A stretch of 50,708 nucleotides of DNA from Sunxiuqinia dokdonensis (GCF_001270965.1 NZ_LGIA01000032.1:1-50708); one strand, 5' to 3'. Shown: positions 9,211 through 18,561, numbered from the stretch's first letter. Made by a program: numbers and translations. The notes: generated by a model not told the origin, from the letters alone.

Positions 9211-10115
9211 ATTTGAGCGTTCGTATTAAAGATCTTTTATTTAAGAACCCGGTTTTAACGGCCTCCGGAACCTGTGGGTTTGGAGAAGAGATAGCTGATT
9301 TTATTGATTTGACGAGACTCGGGGGTGTTGTTATGAAAGGAACAACCCTCAACCCACGCCAGGGAAACGACTATCCAAGAATGGCTGAAACACCATCGGG
9401 TATGCTTAATGCTGTGGGCTTACAGAACAAAGGTGTGGATAATTTTATTCAGAATATATATCCCAACATCAGGGATATTGATAGCAATTTCATTGTCAAT
9501 GTAAATGGTTCAACTATTGAAGAGTACGTTGAATTGACAGAGCGGATCAACGAGCTGGATAAAATTCCAGCCATTGAACTGAATATCAGCTGTCCGAATG
9601 TAAAAGAAGGTGGTATGGCTTTCGGTGTGAGTTGCCCATCGGCCGAAGCTGTCGTTCGCGCTGTGCGCAGCGTATACGACAAGCCATTGATTGTTAAGCT
9701 TTCTCCAAACGTTACCGATATTTCGGAAATTGCTAAAGCTGTTGAAGGGCAAGGTGCAGACAGTGTTTCGCTTGTCAATACTTTTCTGGGAATGGTAGTT
9801 GATGCCAACAGTCGAATGCCGGTTTTGTCAACAATAACCGGTGGGCTTTCCGGGCCAGCGATTAAACCAATTGCATTAAGAATGGTTTGGCAGGTATATA
9901 ATGCTGTAAAGATTCCAGTCATTGGCATGGGAGGAATCATGAATGCGACTGATGCCATTGAATTTTTAATTGCTGGCGCTTCCGCTGTGCAGGTGGGAAC
10001 CGCCATATTTATTGATCCAACGATTCCAGTTCAAATTGTTGACGGAATTCAGAACTACCTGGAGATTAATAATATTCAGTCTGTCAGTGAATTAACAGGT
10101 AGTTTACAAATATAA
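9204..10115 (+). CDS. pyrD: Dihydroorotate dehydrogenase catalytic subunit (class 1B)
   Basis: 303 aa TIM-barrel flavoprotein oxidising dihydroorotate to orotate. Recognisable motifs: [15 protein letters not shown] near the N-terminus, the substrate loop NAVGLQNKG, the catalytic region [11 protein letters not shown] with the class 1 cysteine, and the FMN-phosphate segments [10 protein letters not shown] and [11 protein letters not shown], then [12 protein letters not shown]. Length and motifs match class 1B, consistent with pyrK immediately upstream and overlapping. Other pyr genes are not in this window. Confidence 0.96.
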   Translation: MVDLSVRIKDLLFKNPVLTASGTCGFGEEIADFIDLTRLGGVVMKGTTLNPRQGNDYPRMAETPSGMLNAVGLQNKGVDNFIQNIYPNIRDIDSNFIVNVNGSTIEEYVELTERINELDKIPAIELNISCPNVKEGGMAFGVSCPSAEAVVRAVRSVYDKPLIVKLSPNVTDISEIAKAVEGQGADSVSLVNTFLGMVVDANSRMPVLSTITGGLSGPAIKPIALRMVWQVYNAVKIPVIGMGGIMNATDAIEFLIAGASAVQVGTAIFIDPTIPVQIVDGIQNYLEINNIQSVSELTGSLQI

Positions 10116-10138
10116 ATAAATGATTCATAGTTGTAAAC

Positions 10139-11440
10139 ATGCGGTATCTGAGATATTTTGTGCTTGTTACTTTATTTGTTTTGTCTTATGGCTCGATAAG
10201 AGTGGACAGGCAAAAACAGATACCAGCATATTATGAACTCGAGATAAAAGGGCTCAATTATCGCATAAAAAATGGCCTTTCTGATTTCGAACAATCCAAG
10301 TATATTGAAAAGCAAATTAAACGATTCATTCAACGGTGGGAGCTTAAAGGTGTTTCTATTGCTATATTGAAGGATGAAAAATTGGTTTATGCCCAGGGCT
10401 TCGGTGTTGCCGACAGACAAGACAATGAAGTTCAGCCGGGGCATCTTTTCCGCGTAGCCAGTGTGTCCAAGCTACTAACGGCCATTGCCATCATGAAACT
10501 CGTGGAAGAAAACCGACTAGCTCTTTCTGATCGGGTTTTTGGTCCAGGCGCTATACTTGATAATCAACATTTTGTGACAGTACGCGATAAAAAACTATAT
10601 AATATCACGGTCCGAAACCTCTTAGCCCACTCAGGAGGATGGTCTCAACGCTATGGTGACCCAGCATTTCACTCACTAAGCATAGCCGACAAAGTTGGGG
10701 ATACGCCCCCTGCAACCATGGATACTTATTCGAAGTACATTGCCAGCCGAAGCTTGTCGTTTCCCCCAGGTACGCAGGTTTCCTATTCCAATGTCGGCTA
10801 TATGTTTTTGGGCGAAGTAATTTCAGCCGTTAGCGGGAAAAGCTATGAAGATTATGTACGGGAAGATATCTTGATTCCGAACGGTATCGTCGACATGCAT
10901 ATTGGGCGTAGTGATTTTGCCTTAAAATATCCAAATGAAGTCGATTATTTTGAGCAGACCGGCAGTCAGCTCATCTTTAGCTACGAAGGCAGCGGTATTC
11001 AAGTGCCCAAGTCGTATGGGGGCAATCCAATTGAATTGCTTGGTGCAGCGGGTGGCTGGATTTGTTCGTCGGTTGAGTTGGCCCGCTTACTGGTTTTGAT
11101 CGATGGATATCCCAATGTCCGCGATATTCTCGAAGATAGCTCCATTCTTGAAATGACAGACAATACTTATGCGAAGGGCCCGCTGGGCTGGCGTTCTACC
11201 ACCGATCATGGCAATTGGGCGCGAACTGGCAGTATGGCTGGCTCTGTGGCTATGCTAAAACGCCAAAACGATGGAGTTAGCTGGATTTTTTTATCAAATA
11301 CCAGTAGCTGGCAGGGATCAAAATTCTCTTATGGAATTAATAGCTTTATGCAAGGCCTTACCAATAAAGTCAAAGCATGGCCACAGCAGGATCTTTTCAA
11401 TTATTATCCGATCGAAAACCTGCCATTGGCCATCAATTGA
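10139..11440 (+). CDS. Serine beta-lactamase-like hydrolase (class C / PBP4* family)
   Basis: 433 aa with a hydrophobic N-terminus (MRYLRYFVLVTLFVLSYGS), so exported or anchored. The catalytic domain (~65-410) carries the SxxK motif in RVASVSKLLTAIAIMKL and the YxN motif in VSYSNVGYMFLGE. A KTG-like element is present as HGNWARTGSMAGS, with arginine in place of lysine. These proteins are mostly peptidases or esterases of unknown substrate; true beta-lactam resistance is not implied. It follows pyrD by 23 bases on the same strand, so it may be co-transcribed, but a pyrimidine link is unlikely. Confidence 0.85.
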   Translation: MRYLRYFVLVTLFVLSYGSIRVDRQKQIPAYYELEIKGLNYRIKNGLSDFEQSKYIEKQIKRFIQRWELKGVSIAILKDEKLVYAQGFGVADRQDNEVQPGHLFRVASVSKLLTAIAIMKLVEENRLALSDRVFGPGAILDNQHFVTVRDKKLYNITVRNLLAHSGGWSQRYGDPAFHSLSIADKVGDTPPATMDTYSKYIASRSLSFPPGTQVSYSNVGYMFLGEVISAVSGKSYEDYVREDILIPNGIVDMHIGRSDFALKYPNEVDYFEQTGSQLIFSYEGSGIQVPKSYGGNPIELLGAAGGWICSSVELARLLVLIDGYPNVRDILEDSSILEMTDNTYAKGPLGWRSTTDHGNWARTGSMAGSVAMLKRQNDGVSWIFLSNTSSWQGSKFSYGINSFMQGLTNKVKAWPQQDLFNYYPIENLPLAIN

Positions 11441-11520
11441 GAACGTGTTCTGCAGCATTATTCTTCGGCAAATTCAATTTCATTCTCTTTTTTTTCTAAA
11501 TTTAAACGAAATCTGAAAAG

Positions 11521-11526
11521 AGGAGG
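11521..11526 (+). promoter_or_regulatory. Strong Shine-Dalgarno AGGAGG before the 11535 gene
   Basis: AGGAGG ends eight bases before ATG 11535. Most genes in this window have no such site, as usual in Bacteroidota, so the element helps fix the start of this otherwise unrecognised gene. Confidence 0.6.
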
Positions 11527-11534
11527 AATGATTT

Positions 11535-11987
11535 ATGAAGTTAACTTTTTGCATTTGCTGCTTTCTAATTGCGATCTCTTCAAAAGCCCAGGAAATATTT
11601 CAGTTCAAACAAACCCCTTGCGATTTTCCGGAAATTAATGACTGTAATCTCGATAAACTACTTGGAGAAACATTGTCGGTCAAGTTGGAACAGTTTAACC
11701 AGGTTTATACCCGTAAAGTGAATCTTGGTCCACCGAGTTACACGGCTTCCATTGAAATTAAAAAGCCCGATCTGTACTATTCGGTTCAGAAACTGACCAA
11801 TCACTACAGAAAGTGTATGAAGAAAGAAATTCTTTCGCAGGAAAAAATCGAAAAAGAGATGGTTGAAATCATCAATAAATCAATCCTAATTTTTAATCAA
11901 GAAACGGACTCGGTTGAGCAAGAGCTCAGACAAGCTAATAATTCGAAAGATATTATCAGTGTTTTTGAAAGAATTATAATAGAATAA
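11535..11987 (+). CDS. Small secreted protein of unknown function
   Basis: 150 aa. It starts with a clear signal peptide, MKLTFCICCFLIAISSKA, probably cleaved before QEIF. The mature part is charged and mostly helical, with two nearby cysteines (CDFPEINDC) and a third in RKCMKKE. I do not recognise the family. The start is supported by a strong AGGAGG at 11521-11526. It sits between the beta-lactamase-like gene and the 2-oxoacid dehydrogenase genes without tight spacing to either. Confidence 0.65.
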   Translation: MKLTFCICCFLIAISSKAQEIFQFKQTPCDFPEINDCNLDKLLGETLSVKLEQFNQVYTRKVNLGPPSYTASIEIKKPDLYYSVQKLTNHYRKCMKKEILSQEKIEKEMVEIINKSILIFNQETDSVEQELRQANNSKDIISVFERIIIE

Positions 11988-12172
11988 CGCCTTTTCCTTT
12001 TGAATTGGATTCGCCCTGAATATTCTCCTGAAATAGGCCGCTCTGCCTAAACATTCCTGCTACGCAAGATCATTTGAGAACATTCTTCAAACTTGAACTT
12101 TTCAATACTTAGCTTGTTGAATAAGTTGAATTTTCAAGGATAATTAAATGTTAAATAACTAATTTTTGGAGT

Positions 12173-13531
12173 ATGTCAGAGTTCAAGATCCTAATGCCTA
12201 AGTTAGGCGAAAGTGTTCAGGAAGCTACAATTACCAAATGGTTTGTCAAAGAGGGAGATACAATTGAGGAAGACGATCCTGTGTTCGAAGTGGCAACCGA
12301 CAAAGTAGATTCTGAAATCCCATCGCCAGTTGATGGTGTTATTAAAAAAATCTTCTTTCAGGAAGACGCATTGGTTCCAGTTGGAGAAGTTGTTGCCATT
12401 GTCAACTTGGGAGGTGATGACGACAGTAAAGCTGAAGCAACAGCAGACACGACAGATACAGAAAATGACAAAGACGCGTCTTCAACAGCTGAGAAAAGTA
12501 CAGCAGACGCTAAATCAGCTGAAGAGTCGGATACAAAAACAAGCGAAACGGCAGAGAAAAAGGCTGAAAAAAGTTCAAGCGTCAAATCTGAGTCAAGACG
12601 CTTTTATTCACCCTTGGTGAAAAGCATAGCTGAAAAAGAAGATGTTTCAATGGAAGAGCTCGAAAGCATTGAAGGCTCCGGGCAGAGTGGACGCGTTCAA
12701 AAAAACGACCTGTTAAAATATCTGGAAAATAGAAAAGCTGGAAAATCAGACCAAGCCAAATCAGTAGAAAAGGCAGATGTGTCTCAGCCATCGGCTCCCA
12801 AAATCAGTTCTTCGATTGGTGCCGATCAGCAAATAATTGAAATGGACCGGGTTCGCAAGTTAATTGCTGAACACATGGTGAAGTCGGTACAAACCTCGGC
12901 TCATGTAACTTCGGTAGTCGAAGCCGATGTAACAAACTTGGTTTTATGGAGAAACAAGGTCAAAAATCAGTTTCAGGAAAAATATGGGGAGAAGTTAACA
13001 TTTATGCCCGTGTTTACAGAAGCTGTTGCTAAGGCATTAATGGAATTTCCAATTGTGAATTCATCGGTCGAAGGTGATAAAATATATTTGCACAAATCGG
13101 CCCATGTTGGGATAGCCGTGGCAAAACCAGACGGAAACTTGGTGGTTCCGGTAATCAAAGAAGCGGAGCAGAAAAATTTGCTTGGTATCACCAAAAACTT
13201 GAATGAATTGGCGGAAGGAGCGCGGAATAACAAGCTAAAGCCAGATGCTTACCAGGGAGGAACGTTTACCATTACCAATTTTGGCTCATTCAGAAATGTC
13301 ATTGGAACACCGATTATCAATCAGCCGCAAGTAGCGATTTTGGCCACAGGAACAATCGAGAAAAAACCGGCCGTGATGGAAACACCAACAGGTGATGTGA
13401 TCGTTGTCCGCCATAAGATGTTCCTTTCGCTTTCGTACGACCACCGGATTATCGATGGTGCAATGGGCGGAGCTTTTGTGCGGCGTATTGCTGACATTCT
13501 GGAAGCCTTTACTACCGATCGCGACATCTAA
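12173..13531 (+). CDS. 2-oxoacid dehydrogenase E2 (dihydrolipoyl acyltransferase)
   Basis: 452 aa. A lipoyl domain (1-80) has the lipoylated lysine in VATDKVDSE (K44). An acidic, Ala/Ser/Thr-rich flexible linker (~82-140) follows. The peripheral-subunit-binding domain (YSPLVKSIAEKE to GRVQKNDLLKYL, ~143-185) holds E1/E3. After a second linker, the catalytic acyltransferase domain ends with SLSYDHRIIDGAMGG, carrying the HxxxDG active site. The enzyme moves acyl groups from E1-bound thiamine diphosphate to CoA. E1 follows 45 bases downstream, so the two form an operon; E3 is elsewhere. Whether the substrate is pyruvate or branched-chain 2-oxoacids cannot be read, though the fused E1 is of a type usually annotated as branched-chain. 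GGAG precedes the ATG by three bases. Confidence 0.93.
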   Translation: MSEFKILMPKLGESVQEATITKWFVKEGDTIEEDDPVFEVATDKVDSEIPSPVDGVIKKIFFQEDALVPVGEVVAIVNLGGDDDSKAEATADTTDTENDKDASSTAEKSTADAKSAEESDTKTSETAEKKAEKSSSVKSESRRFYSPLVKSIAEKEDVSMEELESIEGSGQSGRVQKNDLLKYLENRKAGKSDQAKSVEKADVSQPSAPKISSSIGADQQIIEMDRVRKLIAEHMVKSVQTSAHVTSVVEADVTNLVLWRNKVKNQFQEKYGEKLTFMPVFTEAVAKALMEFPIVNSSVEGDKIYLHKSAHVGIAVAKPDGNLVVPVIKEAEQKNLLGITKNLNELAEGARNNKLKPDAYQGGTFTITNFGSFRNVIGTPIINQPQVAILATGTIEKKPAVMETPTGDVIVVRHKMFLSLSYDHRIIDGAMGGAFVRRIADILEAFTTDRDI

Positions 13532-13576
13532 AAAAGATGATTCACAGTTTAGAAATAACATAGATAGAATTTAGAG

Positions 13577-15619
13577 ATGACAACGATACCAAAAGTATAT
13601 TCAATAAAAACAACGCCTAAAGAGACACTTGAGTCCTGGTTCAAGCTGATGACGCTGGGACGAGCTATTGATGACAAAGCCCCGAATTACCTGAAGCAGG
13701 CAATTGGGTGGTCGTATCACGCACCTTATGCCGGACATGACGGGATTCAGTTGGCGATAGGGCAGATTTTTGAAAAACAAAAAGATCACCTTTTTCCCTA
13801 TTATCGCGATATGCTGACGGCCTTTTCAGCGGGGATGACCGCCGAAGAGCTTATTTTAAACGGCATTTCAAAAGCAACCGACCCTTCAAGTGGCGGACGG
13901 CACATGTCGAACCACTTTGCCAAGCCGGAATGGAATATCCACAATGTTTCATCGCTTACCGGAAACCATACCCTGCATGCTGTAGGGGCTGCCCGAGCCA
14001 TAAAGTACTACGGAGAAAAAGCGGTTTCTATAAGTTCACAGGGCGAATCCTCCTTGTCTGAGGGATATGTCTACGAAGCCATCAATGGTGCTTCTAAGGA
14101 AAAACTACCGGTTATTTTTGCTGTTCAGGATAATGGCTACGGAATTTCAGTCCCGAAAAAAGATCAGACGGCGACCCGGAAAGTGGCCAACAACTTCAAA
14201 AGCTTTAAGAATTTGCGCATCATTCACTGCAACGGTAAAGATGTTTTTGATTCGATGAACGCCATGACTGAAGCTAAAAAACATGTGCTGGAAGTTGGTG
14301 AGCCTGTTATTGTTCAGGCCAATTGCGTTCGTATGCGTTCACATTCAAACTCTGACAGACATGATCTTTATCGATCGGAGGCAGAGCGTCAATACGTGCT
14401 CGACTATGATCCACTGGCTAAATTCAGGCGATTGCTGATTCGTTATAAGCGATTTACGGAAGAAGAGATTGCTGCAATTGAGGCAGAGGCTAAAGCAACG
14501 CTGAAAGCGGCGCACAAAGCAGCCTTGGCTGCTCCCGACCCAGATCCTGAATCTTATCCAGATTTTGTGCTTCCGGAACCGTATATTTCTGAAAAATACC
14601 CGGACGGAACACACGAGGAAGAAGGCGATAAAAAGAAGTTGATTACCGCCTTGAATGAAACATTAAAGGCGGAATTCAAGCATAATCCCGATACATTTAT
14701 GTGGGGACAGGATATGGCCAATAAAGACAAGGGTGGTATTTTTAATGTGTCAAAAGGTCTTCAGCAGGAGTTTGGTCCAAAACGAATCTTTAATGCCCCA
14801 ATTGCAGAGGATTTCATTATGGGTACTGCCAACGGGATGTCGCGATTTAGTGAAAAAATTAGGATCGTGGTAGAGGGTGCCGAATTTGCCGATTACTTTT
14901 GGCCAGCAATGGAGCAATATGTAGATTCCAGCCATGATTACTGGCGTTCGAACGGAAAGTTTACACCCAATGTGACGATCCGTCTGGCTTCTGGGGGCTA
15001 CATTGGTGGTGGATTGTACCATTCGCAAAACATTGAAGGAGCCTTAACGTCCATCCCTGGAGTCCGGATTGTATATCCTTCTTTCGCAGATGATGCTGCA
15101 GGACTTTTAAGAACCTCGATGCGTTCGCGGGGAATGACCATGTTTATGGAGCCAAAGGCGTTGTATAACGATCCCAAGGCAGCGACTGTCATTCCTGACG
15201 ATTTTGAAGTGCCTTTTGGAAAAGCACGTACAAGGAGAGCAGGAAGCGATTTATTCATTGTAACTTATGGCAATACGACTCATCATTGCCTCGAGGCTGC
15301 CCAAAAGCTTGCCGATGAAGGCATCGAGTGTGAAGTTCTTGACTTGCGATCGCTGGTTCCTATGGATAAAGAGGCGATTCTAGATGGAGTCAAAAAAATC
15401 GGTAAAGTGCTTGTGGTTCATGAAGATAAGGTCCACTCAGGCTTTGGGGCTGAGATTACAGCAACAATTATGGAAGAAGCTTTTGAGTATCTTGACGGGC
15501 CAGTGCATCGCATTGGTTCGCCTTTTACCCCAGTTGGGTTTCACCCTATACTGGAAAGAGCCATTCTGCCCAACACAAACAAAATTTATGAAGCCGCCAA
15601 GAAAATTCTTGCATATTAA
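13577..15619 (+). CDS. 2-oxoacid dehydrogenase E1, alpha and beta subunits fused
   Basis: 680 aa. The first ~340 residues are E1-alpha: YAGHDGIQLAIG, YRDML, GGRHMSNH and the thiamine-diphosphate site SSQGESSLSEGY then FAVQDNGYGIS. The rest (from ~355) is E1-beta (FMWGQDMANKDKGG, APIAEDFIMGTANG, ASGGYIGGG, VVHEDKVHSGFGAEI). In other bacteria these are two genes. The first base-binding triad, normally GDG, reads QGE here (155-157) and the usual NN reads DN (185-186). This variation is, to my knowledge, typical of fused Bacteroidota enzymes rather than a loss. It decarboxylates a 2-oxoacid and loads the E2 encoded just upstream. Confidence 0.92.
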   Translation: MTTIPKVYSIKTTPKETLESWFKLMTLGRAIDDKAPNYLKQAIGWSYHAPYAGHDGIQLAIGQIFEKQKDHLFPYYRDMLTAFSAGMTAEELILNGISKATDPSSGGRHMSNHFAKPEWNIHNVSSLTGNHTLHAVGAARAIKYYGEKAVSISSQGESSLSEGYVYEAINGASKEKLPVIFAVQDNGYGISVPKKDQTATRKVANNFKSFKNLRIIHCNGKDVFDSMNAMTEAKKHVLEVGEPVIVQANCVRMRSHSNSDRHDLYRSEAERQYVLDYDPLAKFRRLLIRYKRFTEEEIAAIEAEAKATLKAAHKAALAAPDPDPESYPDFVLPEPYISEKYPDGTHEEEGDKKKLITALNETLKAEFKHNPDTFMWGQDMANKDKGGIFNVSKGLQQEFGPKRIFNAPIAEDFIMGTANGMSRFSEKIRIVVEGAEFADYFWPAMEQYVDSSHDYWRSNGKFTPNVTIRLASGGYIGGGLYHSQNIEGALTSIPGVRIVYPSFADDAAGLLRTSMRSRGMTMFMEPKALYNDPKAATVIPDDFEVPFGKARTRRAGSDLFIVTYGNTTHHCLEAAQKLADEGIECEVLDLRSLVPMDKEAILDGVKKIGKVLVVHEDKVHSGFGAEITATIMEEAFEYLDGPVHRIGSPFTPVGFHPILERAILPNTNKIYEAAKKILAY

Positions 15620-15630
15620 AAACAGAAAAT

Positions 15631-16137
15631 ATGAGTACTGCAATTATCTATAGTTTTACTTCAAACAAAACTGCTAAAGCTGGACAAAAGATCGTTGATA
15701 GCTTTGGGGAAAGTTTGAAACTTGACGTCGTTGATGCTGATAATTTGGCCGAAGAGAAGTTTCTTGCATATGATCAGTTAATCTTGGGTGTTCCTACCTG
15801 GTTCGACGGAGAATTACCACATTACTGGGACGAATTTGTGCCGGCGATGGAAGAGATGGATATGAAAGGAAAAAAAGTAGCGATCTATGGCCTTGCCGAT
15901 CAGGTTGGCTATCCCGAAAACTTCGCCGATGGTGTTGGTATTTTGGCGCGTTTATTACGCGATCGGGGAGCTGAGATTGTAGGAATGACGGACGTTGACA
16001 ATTATACTTTTGAGTCTTCTCATGCGATTGAAGATGGTCAGTTTTTAGGACTGGTATTGGATCAGGAGAATCAAGCCAGGCTATCGAAAAAACGGATTGA
16101 CAATTGGCTGGAAGACCTAAAAAAGATTTTCAAATAG
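15631..16137 (+). CDS. fldA: Flavodoxin
   Basis: 168 aa, the size of long-chain flavodoxins. The FMN-phosphate loop is SFTSNKTAKAG near the N-terminus. The two isoalloxazine-stacking loops are TWFDGELPHYW and GLADQVGYPENFADG, and the long-chain insertion follows. It carries one or two electrons at low potential in place of ferredoxin, for example for pyruvate:flavodoxin oxidoreductase or isoprenoid synthesis. It starts 11 bases after the E1 stop, so it shares that transcript, and a clear terminator follows at 16164. Confidence 0.95.
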   Translation: MSTAIIYSFTSNKTAKAGQKIVDSFGESLKLDVVDADNLAEEKFLAYDQLILGVPTWFDGELPHYWDEFVPAMEEMDMKGKKVAIYGLADQVGYPENFADGVGILARLLRDRGAEIVGMTDVDNYTFESSHAIEDGQFLGLVLDQENQARLSKKRIDNWLEDLKKIFK

Positions 16138-16163
16138 ACTCTGACAGCTATTCGAAAATTCAG

Positions 16164-16199
16164 AAGCATGGGTGGTAATAACTGTCCATGCTTTTTTTT
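16164..16199 (+). terminator. Rho-independent terminator after fldA
   Basis: Eight-base stem AAGCATGG (16164-16171) with CCATGCTT (16186-16193), 14-base loop, then eight Ts. The upstream in-frame ATG at 16188 of the next ORF lies inside this stem, which argues for the later start of mgsA at 16278. Confidence 0.85.
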
Positions 16200-16277
16200 G
16201 AAGAGAAGACAAAATACAGAACGAATATCGATCTGATTTATGCTAAAGGAAAGCTTATCTTTGGAAAAAGTATCTTT

Positions 16278-16757
16278 ATGAAAACAATCAAACAAAAGAA
16301 GGTCATTGCCATTGTAGCACATGACAACCGTAAAAAAGACATGATCGAATGGGTGGCTTTTAACTGGAAAGAGCTAGCCGATCATAAACTCATATGTACC
16401 GGAACTACCGGGAAGCTGGTGCAGGAAACACTCTTGCAAAAGTGCCAGGAAAACGATGCGTTTCCTCCAGATGTTACTCGTTTAAAATCAGGACCTTTGG
16501 GAGGAGATCAACAGTTGGGAGCCCATATTGCTGACGGAATTGTTGATATGCTGATCTTTTTCTGGGACCCGATGCAGCCCCAGCCGCATGATGTTGATGT
16601 GAAAGCGTTACTGAGAATTTCAACCTTGTACAACATTCCTGTCGCTATGAATAGGTCAACGGCTGATTTTTTGGTTTCTTCGACGCTATTTCATGAACAA
16701 TATACCCCAATTATTAAGGACTATTCAGGCTACATTTCGAGAGATATAAGTCTTTAA
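16278..16757 (+). CDS. mgsA: Methylglyoxal synthase
   Basis: 159 aa (E. coli MgsA has 152). It converts dihydroxyacetone phosphate to methylglyoxal and phosphate, a bypass that frees phosphate when sugar phosphates build up. Motifs: VIAIVAHDNRKKDM, the phosphate-binding CTGTTGKL, the catalytic aspartate region SGPLGGDQQLGA, and FFWDPMQPQPHDVDVKALLR. The frame is open from 16188, but that ATG lies in the fldA terminator stem and gives a non-conserved extension; MKTIKQKKVIAIVAHD at 16278 aligns with the family start. Confidence 0.95.
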   Translation: MKTIKQKKVIAIVAHDNRKKDMIEWVAFNWKELADHKLICTGTTGKLVQETLLQKCQENDAFPPDVTRLKSGPLGGDQQLGAHIADGIVDMLIFFWDPMQPQPHDVDVKALLRISTLYNIPVAMNRSTADFLVSSTLFHEQYTPIIKDYSGYISRDISL

Positions 16758-16850
16758 TATCTGCATAATAACAAATGTAAATAATATAAATGACTGATAA
16801 TGAGTAATGGCTTTGCTTTGCATTACAGGAATACACACATGTAAATTTTA

Positions 16851-17003
16851 TTAATAGCTCCTGAAAATATACTGGTTGATGATAGATGGACGGAACTCAT
16901 CTTGTGGATTCCAAAGTAATTCAAAAATATCCAGGGCATTTTGAAAATTATCGCATGCAAATTGGTAGCGGCTTGTGATGGATTTATTCTGATGATTTGC
17001 CAT
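16851..17003 (-). CDS. Possible 50-aa protein or gene remnant
   Basis: An ATG-to-TAA frame of 51 codons starting MANHQNKSITSRYQFACDNF and continuing QNALDIFELLWNPQDEFRPS. The residue mix looks protein-like and partly helical, and a second overlapping frame just upstream also reads well (VDDLMENAYGKSSE). There is no Shine-Dalgarno site and no family recognised. It could be a real small protein, a fragment of a decayed gene, or chance. Confidence 0.25.
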   Translation of the reverse strand: MANHQNKSITSRYQFACDNFQNALDIFELLWNPQDEFRPSIINQYIFRSY

Positions 17004-17292
17004 AGGCATTTTCCATTAAATCGTCAACGCGCTGAGATTTCAATATTCAAACGTGTGCTTGGTAGTTGAGCGATTTACTTAAAGCTGGCCAAAGAAGTTT
17101 TAAAGATCGATTTGTGCTGGTATGATCAGAAAAGCATTTAGTCAGAATATTTTAAATGAGTAAACCAGATTTGCTGTGATTAAAATATGCTTTTGGTGTT
17201 TTGGTAACAGAGAAAGTTTGCTCAACAGTGAATAACTGGTATTGCGGGTTTACTCGTGTCCTATAGTTGATATTATGTTATTTCTGTATTTC

Positions 17293-17322
17293 AAAAGAAA
17301 GGAGAGTGAAACCCTCCTTTCT
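17293..17322 (-). terminator. Terminator of the TPR gene (minus strand)
   Basis: Nine-base stem: 17296-17304 pairs with 17314-17322 (AGAAAGGAG with CTCCTTTCT). On the minus strand it is followed by a T-rich tail (TTTCTTTTG), 19 bases after the stop codon at 17341. Confidence 0.75.
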
Positions 17323-17340
17323 GAATTGTATTTAATCTTA

Positions 17341-18561
17341 TTATTGCTTTAGTTCTTCCAATGTGGCATTCACCTCGTCGAACTTATCCATCATTTTCAA
17401 GCGATAGTACAGGGTCTTCAGCGTTTCCAACGCACTCAATTCAGTTTGCTTGGTATTTTCATTTGCTGCTTCGGCTGCACCTGCATACATGGCGGCCTTT
17501 TCCATTGGTGGAATGGCTTGCTTGAACACCTCGTCTGCTTTGTTCTTTTCTTCCTCGTACTTGTCTGGTTGATTGGTAGGCACAGCGTTGGCTACTTCAA
17601 TTTGCTTCACGCCATTATTGTAATAAATGGCCCCCAGATTATAATACGCATCGGCGAAGTCTTCCTTTATTTCAATGGCGTCTTTGTAGGCTTCAATTGC
17701 CTTTTCAGTGTCTCCGGTTTTGTCATACAATGATCCGCGCGCAAAGTGAAACGACGCGTTCTCAGGATCATTTTTAATGGCCAACTCCAGGTATTTCATT
17801 GCTTCATCAACTTTGTTCGAGTTCAAATAAATGTTGATTAAAGCAACCATAATCGAGCTGTTGTCCGGATACTTTTCAAAACCTCTCTGCAAAGCATCTA
17901 CTGCATTGGCAGTATCTTGCTGCAAGATGTAGCTTGATGAAATTAATTCGAAGGTTCGTGCGCCGTTATAATCGTGCTTAGCAGCTTCCTCGTAGTATTT
18001 AATTGCTTCGTCATACTTTTCGGCATTATAAGCAGCCAAGCCTGCGTTGAAAATAATGACCGTATCAACAACTTCAGCGTTTGTGTCATCTTTCATCAAC
18101 GGCATCTCCTGAACTTCAAGAATTTGCTTGAATGATTGCAGTGCAAGATCGTAATTGTTATCATTAAAAGCTTGAACGGCCTGATCTGTAAAATCAGAAA
18201 CTAAAAGCGTTAGTTTGATTTTAATACTATTCTCGTTCCGCCCCTTGTCATCAAGTTCAAGGGCCTTTTTATATGACCTCAGAGCTTCTGCCAGTGGATT
18301 TTCAGCCAGTTTTTTATAGTTTGCATCTTTGCTTTGATAAACAGCCTGATAAATTTCACCACGTACTTCCCAGGTTTTTGGCCAATCCAATGTTTTATCA
18401 GATTTATCATTACTTGGATCGATAGTCAACTCAATGGTCTCGACAGCCTGATCCAGCTTGCCGGCATCCTTATAACTCTGCGCACTGGACACCTTTCCTT
18501 TCTGCGCAAACACTGCTGTTACTGAAATTATAAGTGCAAATAGAAAAACAGTTTTCTTCAT
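17341..18561 (-). CDS. Exported tetratricopeptide-repeat protein
   Basis: 406 aa with a signal peptide (MKKTVFLFALIISVTAVFAQ), so probably periplasmic. At least six TPR-like helix pairs follow; the clearest are GARTFELISSSYILQQDTAN, AMKYLELAIKNDPENASFHF and AIEAYKDAIEIKEDFADAYY. The C-terminal ~80 residues are helical without clear repeats. TPR proteins act as protein-binding scaffolds; no partner is visible. It lies 78 bases downstream of gyrA on the same strand with no strong terminator between, so read-through from gyrA is likely. Confidence 0.85.
   Translation of the reverse strand: MKKTVFLFALIISVTAVFAQKGKVSSAQSYKDAGKLDQAVETIELTIDPSNDKSDKTLDWPKTWEVRGEIYQAVYQSKDANYKKLAENPLAEALRSYKKALELDDKGRNENSIKIKLTLLVSDFTDQAVQAFNDNNYDLALQSFKQILEVQEMPLMKDDTNAEVVDTVIIFNAGLAAYNAEKYDEAIKYYEEAAKHDYNGARTFELISSSYILQQDTANAVDALQRGFEKYPDNSSIMVALINIYLNSNKVDEAMKYLELAIKNDPENASFHFARGSLYDKTGDTEKAIEAYKDAIEIKEDFADAYYNLGAIYYNNGVKQIEVANAVPTNQPDKYEEEKNKADEVFKQAIPPMEKAAMYAGAAEAANENTKQTELSALETLKTLYYRLKMMDKFDEVNATLEELKQ

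Larger units (their letters stand above)
16758..17340. other. 583-base intergenic region, possibly with decayed coding sequence
   Basis: Between convergent mgsA and the TPR gene. It holds a 50-codon minus ORF (listed separately), a terminator at 17293-17322, and short frames that read like protein but are quickly stopped. One plus stretch at about 17070-17141 gives AIYLKLAKEVLKIDLCWYDQ. It could be an old gene remnant. No family was recognised. Confidence 0.35.

Noticed and set aside
9449-10006. 185-aa minus-strand ORF
   Set aside because: Antisense to pyrD, whose motifs are intact and conserved; shadow ORF.
10139-11440. Antibiotic-resistance beta-lactamase
   Set aside because: SxxK and YxN fit the wider serine hydrolase family; the KTG motif is changed to RTG and the setting is housekeeping, so resistance is not supported.
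12330-12620. 96-aa plus ORF very rich in Gln, Lys and Arg
   Set aside because: Other frame of the repetitive E2 linker; composition is explained by that linker.
16188-16277. N-terminal extension of methylglyoxal synthase
   Set aside because: Its ATG is in the fldA terminator stem and the residues do not match the family.
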